A program made the position numbers and the translations under genes. 64,000 bases of DNA from contig NZ_MVOL01000008.1 in the NCBI RefSeq assembly GCF_002018875.1, positions 124,001 through 188,000 on the forward strand. Reading direction: 5' to 3'. Shown here in pieces: positions 51,470 to 60,167 of this stretch. Below the pieces are notes generated by a model. That model saw only the letters and a program-made list of their open reading frames with translations, was not told the DNA's origin and did not search any database. Source of the stretch: Pseudomonas sp. MF4836. GTDB taxonomy: Bacteria; Pseudomonadota; Gammaproteobacteria; Pseudomonadales; Pseudomonadaceae. Each line of letters begins with the position of its first letter. Position 1 is the first letter of the stretch.

Positions 51470-52267
51470 TTACGAGCAGAAATCCAGGGGCAGGCGGCGC
51501 GGTACGAACTGGCCTTTGCCCAGTTGTTCGGCGTCGCGCAGGGTGCGCCAGGTGTAATCCAGAGCGGTTTTCACTGCGCTGGCCAAGTGTTCCCCTTGGG
51601 CCAGGCGGCCTGCCAGGGCGCTGGCCAGTGTGCAGCCGGAGCCGTGATAGCTGCCGGGCAGCCGCTGGCAGGTGTAGGTTTCACGCAGGCCGTCGCGACT
51701 ATATAGACGATTATGCACCTGGTGCTCGTCGCCATGGCCGCCGGTGATCAGCAGGTGTTTGACGAACGGCAGGAGTTTTTCAGCGCACTGATCGGCGGTG
51801 CCTTCGGGCAATTCGGCCAGGATTCGTGCTTCAGGGAGGTTGGGAGTGGCAATGGTGGCCATCGGCAACAGGCGCTCGCGCATGGCATAGCCGACTTCAT
51901 CCTTACCCAGGCGCCCGCCGCCGCCGGCCCTGAGCACCGGGTCGCAGACCATCGGCAAATGTGGATGCGCCTGGAGCAGTTCGACTACGGTGTCGACCAT
52001 CTCCAGGGAACCGAGCATGCCGAGCTTGACCGCGGCCACGGTCGAATCATTGAGCACGGCGTTGGCCTGGGCCAGTACCCACTCACGATCCAGGACCCGG
52101 AAGTCGCTGACGTTGACCGTGTCTTGCACGGTCAGCGCGGTCACAGCCGGAGCTGCATGACAACCCTGGGCGAGCAGGGCTTCGATATCTGCCTGCAAGC
52201 CGGCGCCACCACTTGGGTCGTGGCCGGAGAGACAGAGGACAACGGGGCGAGAGCTGTAGATATTCAT
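51470..52267 (-). CDS. thiD: Hydroxymethylpyrimidine (phosphomethylpyrimidine) kinase
   Basis: Phosphorylates HMP and HMP-P to HMP-PP for ThiE. It has 265 residues of the ribokinase fold: LSGHDPSGGAGLQADIEAL near the start, CDPVLRAGGGGRL, TPNLPEARIL and the anion-hole GSYHGSGCTLASALAG. First gene of thiD-thiE-hemL. No thiamine riboswitch (no THI-box) is seen in the leader. Confidence 0.96.
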   Translation of the reverse strand: MNIYSSRPVVLCLSGHDPSGGAGLQADIEALLAQGCHAAPAVTALTVQDTVNVSDFRVLDREWVLAQANAVLNDSTVAAVKLGMLGSLEMVDTVVELLQAHPHLPMVCDPVLRAGGGGRLGKDEVGYAMRERLLPMATIATPNLPEARILAELPEGTADQCAEKLLPFVKHLLITGGHGDEHQVHNRLYSRDGLRETYTCQRLPGSYHGSGCTLASALAGRLAQGEHLASAVKTALDYTWRTLRDAEQLGKGQFVPRRLPLDFCS

Positions 52268-52556
52268 GGTGCGCGAGCTTACCACCAAACGTTTTTTTTC
52301 GCGGCTCTCGGCGCGCCTTTGCGCCGAGTCGCAGCTTCCCATGAATCGACTTGACTGAACGAACAGCTCTAGCTCAATGGATAGCGCTGAAATGCCCGTT
52401 CTAGAGCCTTTAGACTAAAATTTTCAATGGTGCTCAATGGCCATCAGCGGCTATGCTAGAGTGGATCCAAACCAATAACAGGTAATGCCGGTTTTACGTC
52501 TGCTCAAAAGGAATGGGGGCTTTTTGACACAACCGGACAGGCCACGCTGGGGCTTT

Positions 52557-54953
52557 ATGCGCTATTTGTTGATGTTGCTGTTGTGTGTGCCAATGTTGGC
52601 TGGCGCGGTCGAGTTCGACGAGTTCACTCAGCGCCTGCCCTTGGGCCAGGTCATGCAGGTGTTCGAAGATGTGAGTGGCGAGGCGACCATCGCCGAAGTC
52701 AGTTCACAGGCTTTGGCTGGCAATTTCAAAACCCACGAAAAGCCCACCCTCAATGCCGGTTACTCGCACTCGGTGTTCTGGTTGAAAGTCGACCTGGATT
52801 ACCGGCCCGGCAACTCCACTGCGCAGCGCACCTGGTTGCTGGAACTGGCTTACCCACCGCTGGACCATCTCGACCTCTATCTGCCCGATGAAGGCTCCGG
52901 CTACCGCCTGGCTGGCCGAACGGGCGACGCCTTGCCCTTCGACAGCCGGCAGATCCGCCAGAACAACTACCTGTTCGACCTGAGTTTTGCGCCCAACGAG
53001 CACAAGACGGTGTTCCTGCGCCTGCAAAGCGAGGGTTCGATCCAGGCCCCGCTGACCCTCTGGTCGAGCACCGCCTACCTCGAGGCGCAGCCGATGCGCC
53101 TGTACGTACTGGGCCTGATTTACGGCGTGCTGCTGGGGATGCTGATCTACAACCTGTTCATCTACCTCAGCGTGCGCGACACCAGCTACCTCTACTACAT
53201 CTTCTATATCGCCTCGTTCGGCCTGTACCAGCTCTCGGTCAACGGCGCGGCGGTCGAGTATTTCTGGCCGAACAACCCATGGTGGGCCAACGCCGCCACG
53301 CCATTCTTCATCGCCTCGGCCGCGCTGTTCGGCAGCCAGTTCGCCCGCAGTTTCCTGCAGACCTCAAGCCACAGCCGTTGGGTTGATCGCCTGTTGTTAG
53401 TGCTGATCGCCTGCAGCGCCGTGGTGCTGGGCCTGTCGCTGATGACCAGCTACGCCCTGGCCTTGCGCCTGGCGACCGGCCTGGCCCTGATCTTTACCGT
53501 GGTGATCTTCGTTTCCGGGATTGTGGTCTGGTACCGAGGCTTGCGCGTGGCACGCTATTTCATCATCGCCTGGTCGGCGTTTCTGTTCGGCGGGGTGATC
53601 AACACCCTGATGGTGCTCGGTTACCTGCCTAACGTGTTCCTGACCATGTACGCCAGCCAGATCGGTTCGGCGATCGAGGTGGCGCTGCTGTCCCTGGCCC
53701 TGGCCGACCGGATCAACTCGATGCGCGAGCAGCAGGCGCAGACCCTGTTCGATGCCGGGCAGAAGCTTGAAGTGCTGAACCAGCAACTGGCCCACAGCAA
53801 TCGGCTCAAGGACGAGTTCCTGGCCACCCTGACCCACGAATTGCGCACCCCGATGAATGGGGTGATCGGCTCCCTGGAACTGATGCAGACCCTCGATCTG
53901 GATCCGGAGCTTGAGCAATATCAACAAACCGCCGCCGGCTCGGCGCGGGACATGATGCGCATGGTCAACGGCATCCTCACCCTGACCGAATTGCAGGCTG
54001 GCAAGCTCAGCGCGCAGCGCGAGTCGTTCAGCCTGCGTTCGATGGTTGATGGCCTGCGCCTGCAGTTTGCGGCCAATGCCTCGGGCAAGGCCCTGGGGTT
54101 CGATGTCGACCTGGCGGCCGGGGTGCCGGACCGCTTGCTGGGTGATCGCGGCAAGCTCAATCAATGCCTGGAGTGCCTGCTGGACAATGCCATCAAATTT
54201 ACCCGTGTCGGTGGAGTGGTCCTGCGTATCACCGCCAAGCCGGAGGTTGATGGGCGCCAGGCGCTGACCTTGGCCGTGATCGACACCGGGATCGGCTTCG
54301 TCAATCTGGACGAGGCGACCCTGTACCAGCGGTTTTTCCAGCTCGACAGCTCAATGACCCGGGAATATGGCGGGTTGGGTGTGGGTCTGGCCATTTGCCG
54401 GCAGTTGATTGAGCTGATGGGGGGCCACCTGACCCATGAGTCCGAGCCGGGGCGCGGCAGTTGCTTCCGCCTGGAGGTCGAGTTCGAAGTGGACGTCAGT
54501 CACGCTCTGCACACCCCTTCGGTGTTCCAGGCGCGCTCGGTGTGCCGGCGGGTGCCGGAGGATTGCACGATGCTGCTGGTGGATGACAACAGCATCAATC
54601 AGTTGGTGGTGCGTGGCATGTTGCTCAAGCTCGGTTATCGGGTGCTCAGCGTCGACAGCACCGCGCAGGCTTTGGAGCAGCTGCGGGTGGAGAAGGTGGA
54701 TGGGGTGCTGCTTGATTGCCAGATCAGCGCCCAGGACGCCACGGCGTTCAGCGCCCAGGTGCAGGCCTTGCCTGGTTGCGCCAGGTTGCCGGTGCTGGTG
54801 GCGCTGGCTTGCACCCATGCTGCCGAGCGCGAACATTGCACGGCTTATGGCTGGATCGAACACGTGGCCCGGCCGGTGAAATTCGAGGAGTTACAGGTGG
54901 TGCTGTTCAAGCGTGTGCTCTGTCCTGAGCAGGGTGAAAGTGCCGATATTTAG
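52557..54953 (+). CDS. ladS: Hybrid sensor histidine kinase LadS (7TMR-DISM)
   Basis: Inner-membrane sensor that in P. aeruginosa feeds the GacS/GacA-Rsm pathway and promotes the biofilm state, in response to calcium. It has 798 residues from this ATG: signal peptide (1-17), a periplasmic DISMED2 domain (about 25-155), seven helices (about 180-390), HisKA with His in TLTHELRTPMNG (about 426), an ATPase domain (LLDNAIKFT, DTGIGF, GLGVGLAI) and a receiver with LLVDDNSIN and Asp about 720 (LLDCQ). The receiver appears degenerate: the usual Pro after the Asp is missing and the conserved Lys-Pro is Arg772-Pro. Upstream TTG and ATG starts in frame are possible. Confidence 0.9.
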   Translation: MRYLLMLLLCVPMLAGAVEFDEFTQRLPLGQVMQVFEDVSGEATIAEVSSQALAGNFKTHEKPTLNAGYSHSVFWLKVDLDYRPGNSTAQRTWLLELAYPPLDHLDLYLPDEGSGYRLAGRTGDALPFDSRQIRQNNYLFDLSFAPNEHKTVFLRLQSEGSIQAPLTLWSSTAYLEAQPMRLYVLGLIYGVLLGMLIYNLFIYLSVRDTSYLYYIFYIASFGLYQLSVNGAAVEYFWPNNPWWANAATPFFIASAALFGSQFARSFLQTSSHSRWVDRLLLVLIACSAVVLGLSLMTSYALALRLATGLALIFTVVIFVSGIVVWYRGLRVARYFIIAWSAFLFGGVINTLMVLGYLPNVFLTMYASQIGSAIEVALLSLALADRINSMREQQAQTLFDAGQKLEVLNQQLAHSNRLKDEFLATLTHELRTPMNGVIGSLELMQTLDLDPELEQYQQTAAGSARDMMRMVNGILTLTELQAGKLSAQRESFSLRSMVDGLRLQFAANASGKALGFDVDLAAGVPDRLLGDRGKLNQCLECLLDNAIKFTRVGGVVLRITAKPEVDGRQALTLAVIDTGIGFVNLDEATLYQRFFQLDSSMTREYGGLGVGLAICRQLIELMGGHLTHESEPGRGSCFRLEVEFEVDVSHALHTPSVFQARSVCRRVPEDCTMLLVDDNSINQLVVRGMLLKLGYRVLSVDSTAQALEQLRVEKVDGVLLDCQISAQDATAFSAQVQALPGCARLPVLVALACTHAAEREHCTAYGWIEHVARPVKFEELQVVLFKRVLCPEQGESADI

Positions 54954-55025
54954 GCGTATATGACACTTTGAACCCCGGGGGTGGGGTGCTTAACTGAGGC
55001 CAGTCACGCCTTCAGGAGCCCCGTC

Positions 55026-56675
55026 ATGAACCTGCACCAGTTCGCTGAAACCCACGAAGTTACCAACCAGCCGCCGTCTCTGGATGGCATCAACCTGTAT
55101 CGCATCGACCTGCCCCTGCAGGAGTGGACCCGGCGTTTTGGCGGCGCCTGGGCCGAGCCGCGGATCGATGCCTATGGGGCGCTGGCCGGTGGCCCGCTGA
55201 TGGAGGCGGGTTTCCTGGCCAATCAGAACAAGCCGGTGTTTGTCAGCCATGATCGTTTTGGGCATCGCCTGGACCTGGTGGAGTTTCATCCGGCCTATCA
55301 CCAGTTGATGCGTACTGCCGTCGAACATGGCTTGCCGTCGCTGCCCTGGACCGACGCCCAGCCCGGTGCCCACGTGGCTCGCGCCGCGATGACTTACCTG
55401 CACAGCCAGGCCGAGGCCGGCAGCGGTTGCCCCCTGACCATGACCTTTGCCTGCGTCCCGGTGTTGAAGTTGCAGCCCGACCTGGCCGAGCAATGGCTGC
55501 CCAAGGTGCTGGCCACCGAGTACGACCCGCGCAACGTCGGCATCGCGCACAAGGCCGGTGTGACCATCGGCATGGCGATGACCGAGAAACAGGGTGGCAC
55601 CGATGTGCGGGCCAACACCACCAGGGCTTATCCGGTGGGAGCGGGTGGTCCCGGGCAGGCCTATGAGCTGGTAGGGCACAAGTGGTTCTGTTCGGCGCCG
55701 ATGTGCGATGCCTTCCTGACTCTGGCCCAGACCGAAAAGGGCCTGACCTGTTTCCTGCTGCCCCGGCATCGCCCTGATGACAGCCGCAATCAGTTCTATA
55801 TCCAGCGCCTGAAAAACAAGCTCGGCAACTGCTCCAATGCTTCCAGCGAAGTGGAGTTCCGCGGCGCCCTGGCATGGATGGTGGGCGAGGAAGGACGCGG
55901 GGTGCCGACCATCATCGAGATGGTGGCCATGACCCGTTTCGATTGCATGGTCGGCTCCAGCTCGCTGATGCGCCAGGCGCTGACCCAGGCCAGCCATCAT
56001 TGCGCCCATCGGCTGGTGGGTGGCCGGGTGCTCGCCGAGCAGCCGCTGATGCAGAACGTCCTCGCCGATCTGGCCCTGGAAAGCGAAGCGGCCCTGGCCT
56101 TGAGCCTGCGCATGGGACGGGCCCTGGATCACCTGGATGATGGCCAGGAGGCCAAGTTCTCGCGGCTGGTGACGGCAGTGGGCAAGTATTGGATCTGCAA
56201 GCGGGCGCCGGCCATGATCAACGAAGCCGCCGAGTGCATGGGCGGCGCCGGGTACGTGGAAGAAAGCATCCTGCCGCGGCTGTACCGCGAGGCGCCGGTC
56301 AACTCGACCTGGGAAGGCTCGGGCAATGTGCAGTGCCTCGATGTGCTGCGTGCCCTGTCGAAAGAGCCCGGGGTGCTGGATGTGTTGTTCGCCGAGCTTG
56401 GCGATGGTCATGGCGATAAACGCCTGGCCGCTCATATCACCACGCTGCAACAGGCGTTCAAGGACACCGACGATATCCAGTACCGCGCGCGGCAGCTCAC
56501 TGAAGACATTGCGCTCGGGTTGCAGGCCAAGCTGTTGCTGGAGGCGGGCAATGCGGCCGTCAGTGATGCCTTTATCGCCAGTCGCCTGGGCAATGCCGGG
56601 CGCGTCTACGGCATCTTGCCGCGGGGCCTGGATGTCGCGGCGATAGTGGCACGCTGCACGCCCCAGGCCTTTTGA
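55026..56675 (+). CDS. AidB-like acyl-CoA dehydrogenase
   Basis: A 549-residue flavoprotein of the AidB branch. It starts MNLHQFAETHEVTNQPPSLDGINLY, the AidB-type N-terminus, then MAMTEKQGGTDVRANTT (FAD/substrate loop), KWFCSAPMCD, NCSNASSEVEFRG and ECMGGAGYVEES (near 410). AidB protects DNA during alkylation damage, and acyl-CoA activity is low or unproven. Single plus-strand gene between ladS and amn. Confidence 0.9.
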   Translation: MNLHQFAETHEVTNQPPSLDGINLYRIDLPLQEWTRRFGGAWAEPRIDAYGALAGGPLMEAGFLANQNKPVFVSHDRFGHRLDLVEFHPAYHQLMRTAVEHGLPSLPWTDAQPGAHVARAAMTYLHSQAEAGSGCPLTMTFACVPVLKLQPDLAEQWLPKVLATEYDPRNVGIAHKAGVTIGMAMTEKQGGTDVRANTTRAYPVGAGGPGQAYELVGHKWFCSAPMCDAFLTLAQTEKGLTCFLLPRHRPDDSRNQFYIQRLKNKLGNCSNASSEVEFRGALAWMVGEEGRGVPTIIEMVAMTRFDCMVGSSSLMRQALTQASHHCAHRLVGGRVLAEQPLMQNVLADLALESEAALALSLRMGRALDHLDDGQEAKFSRLVTAVGKYWICKRAPAMINEAAECMGGAGYVEESILPRLYREAPVNSTWEGSGNVQCLDVLRALSKEPGVLDVLFAELGDGHGDKRLAAHITTLQQAFKDTDDIQYRARQLTEDIALGLQAKLLLEAGNAAVSDAFIASRLGNAGRVYGILPRGLDVAAIVARCTPQAF

Positions 56676-56770
56676 TCAACCTTGGGGGCTGGTAGCGATT
56701 GGGCGGTTCCCGTGAGGCGGCGATGCAGGCAAGATGAACGCCTGCAAGATCAGAACACAGGATGCTTATC

Positions 56771-58234
56771 GTGACCGAAGCTTTTATTGTCGTTCAAACC
56801 GCCGAGCAAGCCGTGGATCGGCTTGCTCAACTGCATGAGCGGGCCACCTCCGCCTTGAGCCAGGCGCTCAAGCGCTATCTCAAGGATCGCGTCGAACCCA
56901 CCGCCGAGCAACGGGCGCAGTTTCGCTACCCCGAATTACGTTTGACCTACCTCTGCCAGGGCGAAGTCCCACAAACCACCCGGGCCTATGCCAAGGTCCA
57001 GCTGCCGGGCACCTACAGTGTCACGGTCACCCATCCGGCGGCGTTCCGTAAGTACCTGCTGGAGCAACTGGTGCCGTTGATGCACGACTTCACCGTGACC
57101 GTGGAAGTGGGCGTCAGCGAGCAGAATATTCCGTATCCCTATGTGGTCGAACAGGGCGATGAGCTGGCCGGCTCCGGCGTGACCGCCGCCGTACTGGCGC
57201 GGGTTTTCCCCAGCACCGACCTGTCCGCCGCCACCGACGGCATTGCCGACGGCCTGTATGACTGGGAAAACACCGACCCCTTGCCCCTGGCGCTGTTCGA
57301 CGCCGCACGGGTGGACTTTTCCCTGCGGCGCCTGGTGCATTACACCGGCAGCGACTGGCGCCACGTGCAGCCCTGGATCCTGCTGACCAACTACCACCGT
57401 TACGTCGACCAGTTCATTACCCACGGCCTGGAGCAACTGCGCAGCGATCCGCGTTTTGTACGCATGGTGTTGCCGGGCAACGTGGTCATCGAAAAAACCA
57501 TGGACCACGGCGAAGCCTCGGCGATTGCCGCCGGGGTGGTCTGGCACCGCTACCAGATGCCGGCCTATCACCTGCAGGCCTCCGATGGCCATGGCGTGAC
57601 CCTGGTGAATATCGGCGTCGGCCCGTCCAACGCCAAGAACATCACCGATCACCTGGCGGTACTGCGTCCGCATTGCTGGCTGATGATCGGCCACTGCGGT
57701 GGCCTGCGGCAGTCGCAGACCATTGGTGACTATGTGCTGGCTCACGCCTATATGCGCCGCGATGGGATTCTGGACCGGGTGGTGCCGCCCAATATTCCGA
57801 TTCCGGCCCTGGCCGAAGTGCAGATGGCCTTGCAGCAAGCCGCGGCCAATGTCACCGGGGAGAAGGGAGACGACCTGAAAAAACGCCTGCGCACCGGCAC
57901 CGTGCTGACCTACGACGACCGCAACTGGGAGTTGCGCTGGGCTCAGGAACGACCGCTGATCAACCTGTCCCGGGCCGTGGCCGTGGACATGGAAAGCGGC
58001 ACCATCGCCGCTCAGGGCTATCGCCTGCGAGTGCCGTACGGCACCTTGCTCTGTGTCTCGGACAAACCGCTGCACAGCGAAATCAAACTGCCGGGTTCGG
58101 CCAACGCTTTTTATGAGCGAGCGGTCAGCCAGCACCTGAAGATCGGCATCGCAGCGGTGGACCTGCTGCGCACCGACCTCAACTCGCTGCACTCGCGCAA
58201 ACTGCGCAGCTTCGACGAGCCGCCATTCCGCTGA
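56771..58234 (+). CDS. amn: AMP nucleosidase
   Basis: Hydrolyses AMP to adenine and ribose-5-phosphate, adjusting purine nucleotide pools. It has 487 residues in two domains, the C-terminal one of the nucleoside-phosphorylase fold with GPSNAKNITDHLAVLRPHCWLMIGHCGGL, DMESGTIAAQGYRLRVPYG and CVSDKPLHSE. I prefer the GTG at 56771 because AGGA stands 8 bases upstream; an in-frame ATG at 56762 overlaps that ribosome site. Confidence 0.94.
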   Translation: MTEAFIVVQTAEQAVDRLAQLHERATSALSQALKRYLKDRVEPTAEQRAQFRYPELRLTYLCQGEVPQTTRAYAKVQLPGTYSVTVTHPAAFRKYLLEQLVPLMHDFTVTVEVGVSEQNIPYPYVVEQGDELAGSGVTAAVLARVFPSTDLSAATDGIADGLYDWENTDPLPLALFDAARVDFSLRRLVHYTGSDWRHVQPWILLTNYHRYVDQFITHGLEQLRSDPRFVRMVLPGNVVIEKTMDHGEASAIAAGVVWHRYQMPAYHLQASDGHGVTLVNIGVGPSNAKNITDHLAVLRPHCWLMIGHCGGLRQSQTIGDYVLAHAYMRRDGILDRVVPPNIPIPALAEVQMALQQAAANVTGEKGDDLKKRLRTGTVLTYDDRNWELRWAQERPLINLSRAVAVDMESGTIAAQGYRLRVPYGTLLCVSDKPLHSEIKLPGSANAFYERAVSQHLKIGIAAVDLLRTDLNSLHSRKLRSFDEPPFR

Positions 58235-58308
58235 GTGTTTATTGAATGGTCATTTGGCGATCAGGCCACTAGCATTGTCGGTCCTGATCGCTGAATGTCC
58301 TTTTCACC

Positions 58309-58950
58309 ATGCCCCGTCCCCCTCGTCCCGTTTCCCGCCGTCCTGGCAGCAACAGCCCGTCTTCCGGCCAGGCGCCGCGCCGTATCACCAAGGCGCCGCC
58401 GACCGAGCCGAAACTGATTCTGTTCAACAAACCCTTCGATGTGCTGACCCAATTCAATGATGAGCAAGGGCGAGCGACCCTCAAGGATTTCATCGCCGTA
58501 CCGGGCGTCTACCCGGCCGGTCGCCTGGACCGTGACAGCGAGGGCCTGTTGCTGCTGACCAACGATGGCCAGCTTCAGGCGCGCATCGCCGACCCCAGGC
58601 ACAAGTTGGCCAAGACCTATTGGGTGCAAGTCGAGGGCGTGCCCAGCGCCGAGCAATTGCAGCAACTGCGCGATGGGGTGCAGCTAAATGACGGCCCAAC
58701 CCTGCCCGCCGAGGCCCGAGCCCTTGATGAGCCCGAGCTGTGGCCGCGCAATCCGCCGGTGCGCTTTCGCAAGAGCGTGCCCACCAGTTGGCTGGAGTTG
58801 GTGATTCGCGAGGGGCGCAACCGTCAGGTCCGGCGCATGACCGCTGCGGTTGGCCTGCCGACCCTGCGCCTGGTGCGGGTCAGGATTGGCGACTGGACGT
58901 TGGACGGGCTGGATCAGGGGCAGTGGAAGGAAGTCCCGGCGCGTTTATAG
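58309..58950 (+). CDS. rluE: 23S rRNA pseudouridine(2457) synthase RluE
   Basis: RsuA/RluE-type pseudouridine synthase of the large subunit. It has 213 residues. The catalytic Asp lies in PAGRLDRDSEGLLLLT; LILFNKPFDVLTQF and REGRNRQVRRMTAAVGLPTLRLVR follow. A basic, Pro/Ser-rich tail of about 35 residues precedes the domain and no S4 domain is present, as usual for RluE. Convergent with the DUF2788 gene, overlapping by 6 bases. Confidence 0.94.
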   Translation: MPRPPRPVSRRPGSNSPSSGQAPRRITKAPPTEPKLILFNKPFDVLTQFNDEQGRATLKDFIAVPGVYPAGRLDRDSEGLLLLTNDGQLQARIADPRHKLAKTYWVQVEGVPSAEQLQQLRDGVQLNDGPTLPAEARALDEPELWPRNPPVRFRKSVPTSWLELVIREGRNRQVRRMTAAVGLPTLRLVRVRIGDWTLDGLDQGQWKEVPARL

Positions 58951-59154
58951 AACCCCGGACTCGATGAGGCCGATGACCACGCTCTTGATAATGAAGGCGG
59001 CCACGCCCAGGCCCAGGACGAAGAACAGGATGAACGAGCCGAAGCGCCCGGCCTTGGACTTCTTCGCCAGATCCCAGACGATAAACGCCATGAAAATGAT
59101 CAGGATGCTGACCAGGACCGTCATCATCCATTCTTCGAAAACTGCAGGATCCAT
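58945..59154 (-). CDS. DUF2788 small membrane protein
   Basis: A 69-residue protein with two membrane helices (about 10-28 and 40-65) separated by a basic KKSKAGRFG loop. The pattern fits the DUF2788 family of Pseudomonas; function unknown. The stop overlaps the end of rluE. Start at 59154 is preceded by a plausible GGAG-type site. Confidence 0.82.
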   Translation of the reverse strand: MDPAVFEEWMMTVLVSILIIFMAFIVWDLAKKSKAGRFGSFILFFVLGLGVAAFIIKSVVIGLIESGVL

Positions 59155-59274
59155 CGAACATCTCCAGCGCAGGCAGGGCAAAAAAGGCCGGCCGAGTATA
59201 CGCCAAGGGGTATGGGCAGGGCATTGATCTGCGTGCGTTACGTCGCCACAGGCAGGCTCGCTGGCGCGGCGTAA

Positions 59275-59754
59275 TCAGCCGCGCAGGTGGGTAAGTGGCA
59301 GTTCGGTGCTGTTGAGTACCTGGTTGAGGACGAAGCTCGAACGCACGCTGGTGACGCCTTCGATGCGGGTCAGGTGGCCCAGCAGCAGTTTCTGATAGTG
59401 GTCCATGTCGGGCACCACGACCTTGAGCTGGTAGTCGGCGTCCATGCCGGTCACCAGGCTGCATTCCAGGACCTGAGGCAGGCTGCGGATTGCCGCTTCA
59501 AAGTTCTCGAAGCGCTCGGGGGTGTGCCGGTCCATGCCGATCAGCACGTAGGCGGTCAGGCTCAGGCCGAGCATCTTGCGATCGAGCAGGGCGACCTGGC
59601 GCGAGATGTAGCCGTCGTCCTCCAATTGCTTGACCCGGCGCGAGCAGGGCGAGGGTGACAGGCCAATACGCTCGGCCAGCTCCTGGTTGGAGATGCGGGC
59701 GTCGCGTTGCAATTCAGCCAAAATGCTCAGGTCGTAACGGTCGAGTTTGCTCAT
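59275..59754 (-). CDS. Lrp/AsnC family transcriptional regulator
   Basis: A 159-residue regulator: N-terminal winged helix (LDRYDLSILAELQRDARISNQELAERIGLSPSPCSRRVKQLEDDGYI) and C-terminal ligand-binding RAM domain (VTGMDADYQLKVVVPD). It probably senses an amino acid. The upstream gap holds several TTGCGCAA-type sites that may be its own operators. The operon it controls cannot be named, because no metabolic gene is divergent here. Confidence 0.92.
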   Translation of the reverse strand: MSKLDRYDLSILAELQRDARISNQELAERIGLSPSPCSRRVKQLEDDGYISRQVALLDRKMLGLSLTAYVLIGMDRHTPERFENFEAAIRSLPQVLECSLVTGMDADYQLKVVVPDMDHYQKLLLGHLTRIEGVTSVRSSFVLNQVLNSTELPLTHLRG

Positions 59755-59777
59755 GGAACAGGCCTTTGTCATAACTA

Positions 59778-59844
59778 TTGCGCCAGATTATCTATCCTGA
59801 GTTAAAAATTGCGCAAGCTATGTTTATTTGAGCAATCTTCGCAA
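59778..59844. promoter_or_regulatory. Array of TTGCGCAA-like sites beside the Lrp gene
   Basis: TTGCGCCA (59778), perfect palindrome TTGCGCAA (59809-59816), TTGAGCAA (59828-59835) and TTCGCAA (59838-59844) are spaced by 31, 19 and 10 bases just upstream of the regulator gene. Lrp-family proteins bind such repeated short dyads; autoregulation is inferred. Confidence 0.5.
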
Positions 59845-59849
59845 TCCTG

Positions 59850-60068
59850 TGTCGACGCTCCAGGCCTATTCTTAACACCAGAATCACTGCCCGGACATAG
59901 AGTCCAGTGCGGCCCGCCGAATCAGGCCAGCCGCGGTCGCCACCCCCACAGGGTTGAGTCGGCCCCCGGGCTACACACTGTCCAGAAGACGGAGTGAGGT
60001 GAGCCGGGGCCACAAGCGCCGAGCACGGACGAAAATCTCAAGGGGGGACCGACGGGTCCCCCTTTTTT
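59850..60068 (+). ncRNA. Candidate small RNA or leader ending at a terminator
   Basis: No open frame is supported between the Lrp gene and the next gene, but at 60040-60068 a strong intrinsic terminator of plus polarity occurs. Something transcribed rightward from about 59850-59900 must end there. TATTCT at about 59867 could be a -10. The stretch is GC-rich with several small inverted repeats. I recognise no known RNA family. Confidence 0.3.
60040..60068 (+). terminator. Intrinsic terminator upstream of the DUF6515 gene
   Basis: GGGGGACC-GACG-GGTCCCCC with a following run of six T, a textbook rho-independent terminator with plus polarity. It precedes, not follows, the next gene. Confidence 0.85.
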
Positions 60069-60167
60069 ATTGCCCCTAAATAAGTCTCGTGACTGATAAC
60101 CTGTCGCAGAACCGGCCTGTGCTTTTCCAGTCTTATCTATAGGCCCTAATCCGCAGTGAGGAATAGC

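Noticed and set aside
52364..52410. tRNA-like stretch (AGCTCAATGGATAGCGCTG) upstream of ladS
   Set aside because: It looks like a D-arm, but there is no matching acceptor stem, anticodon stem or TTCGAATCC-type T-arm in the following bases, so it is not a tRNA gene; it could at most be a remnant.
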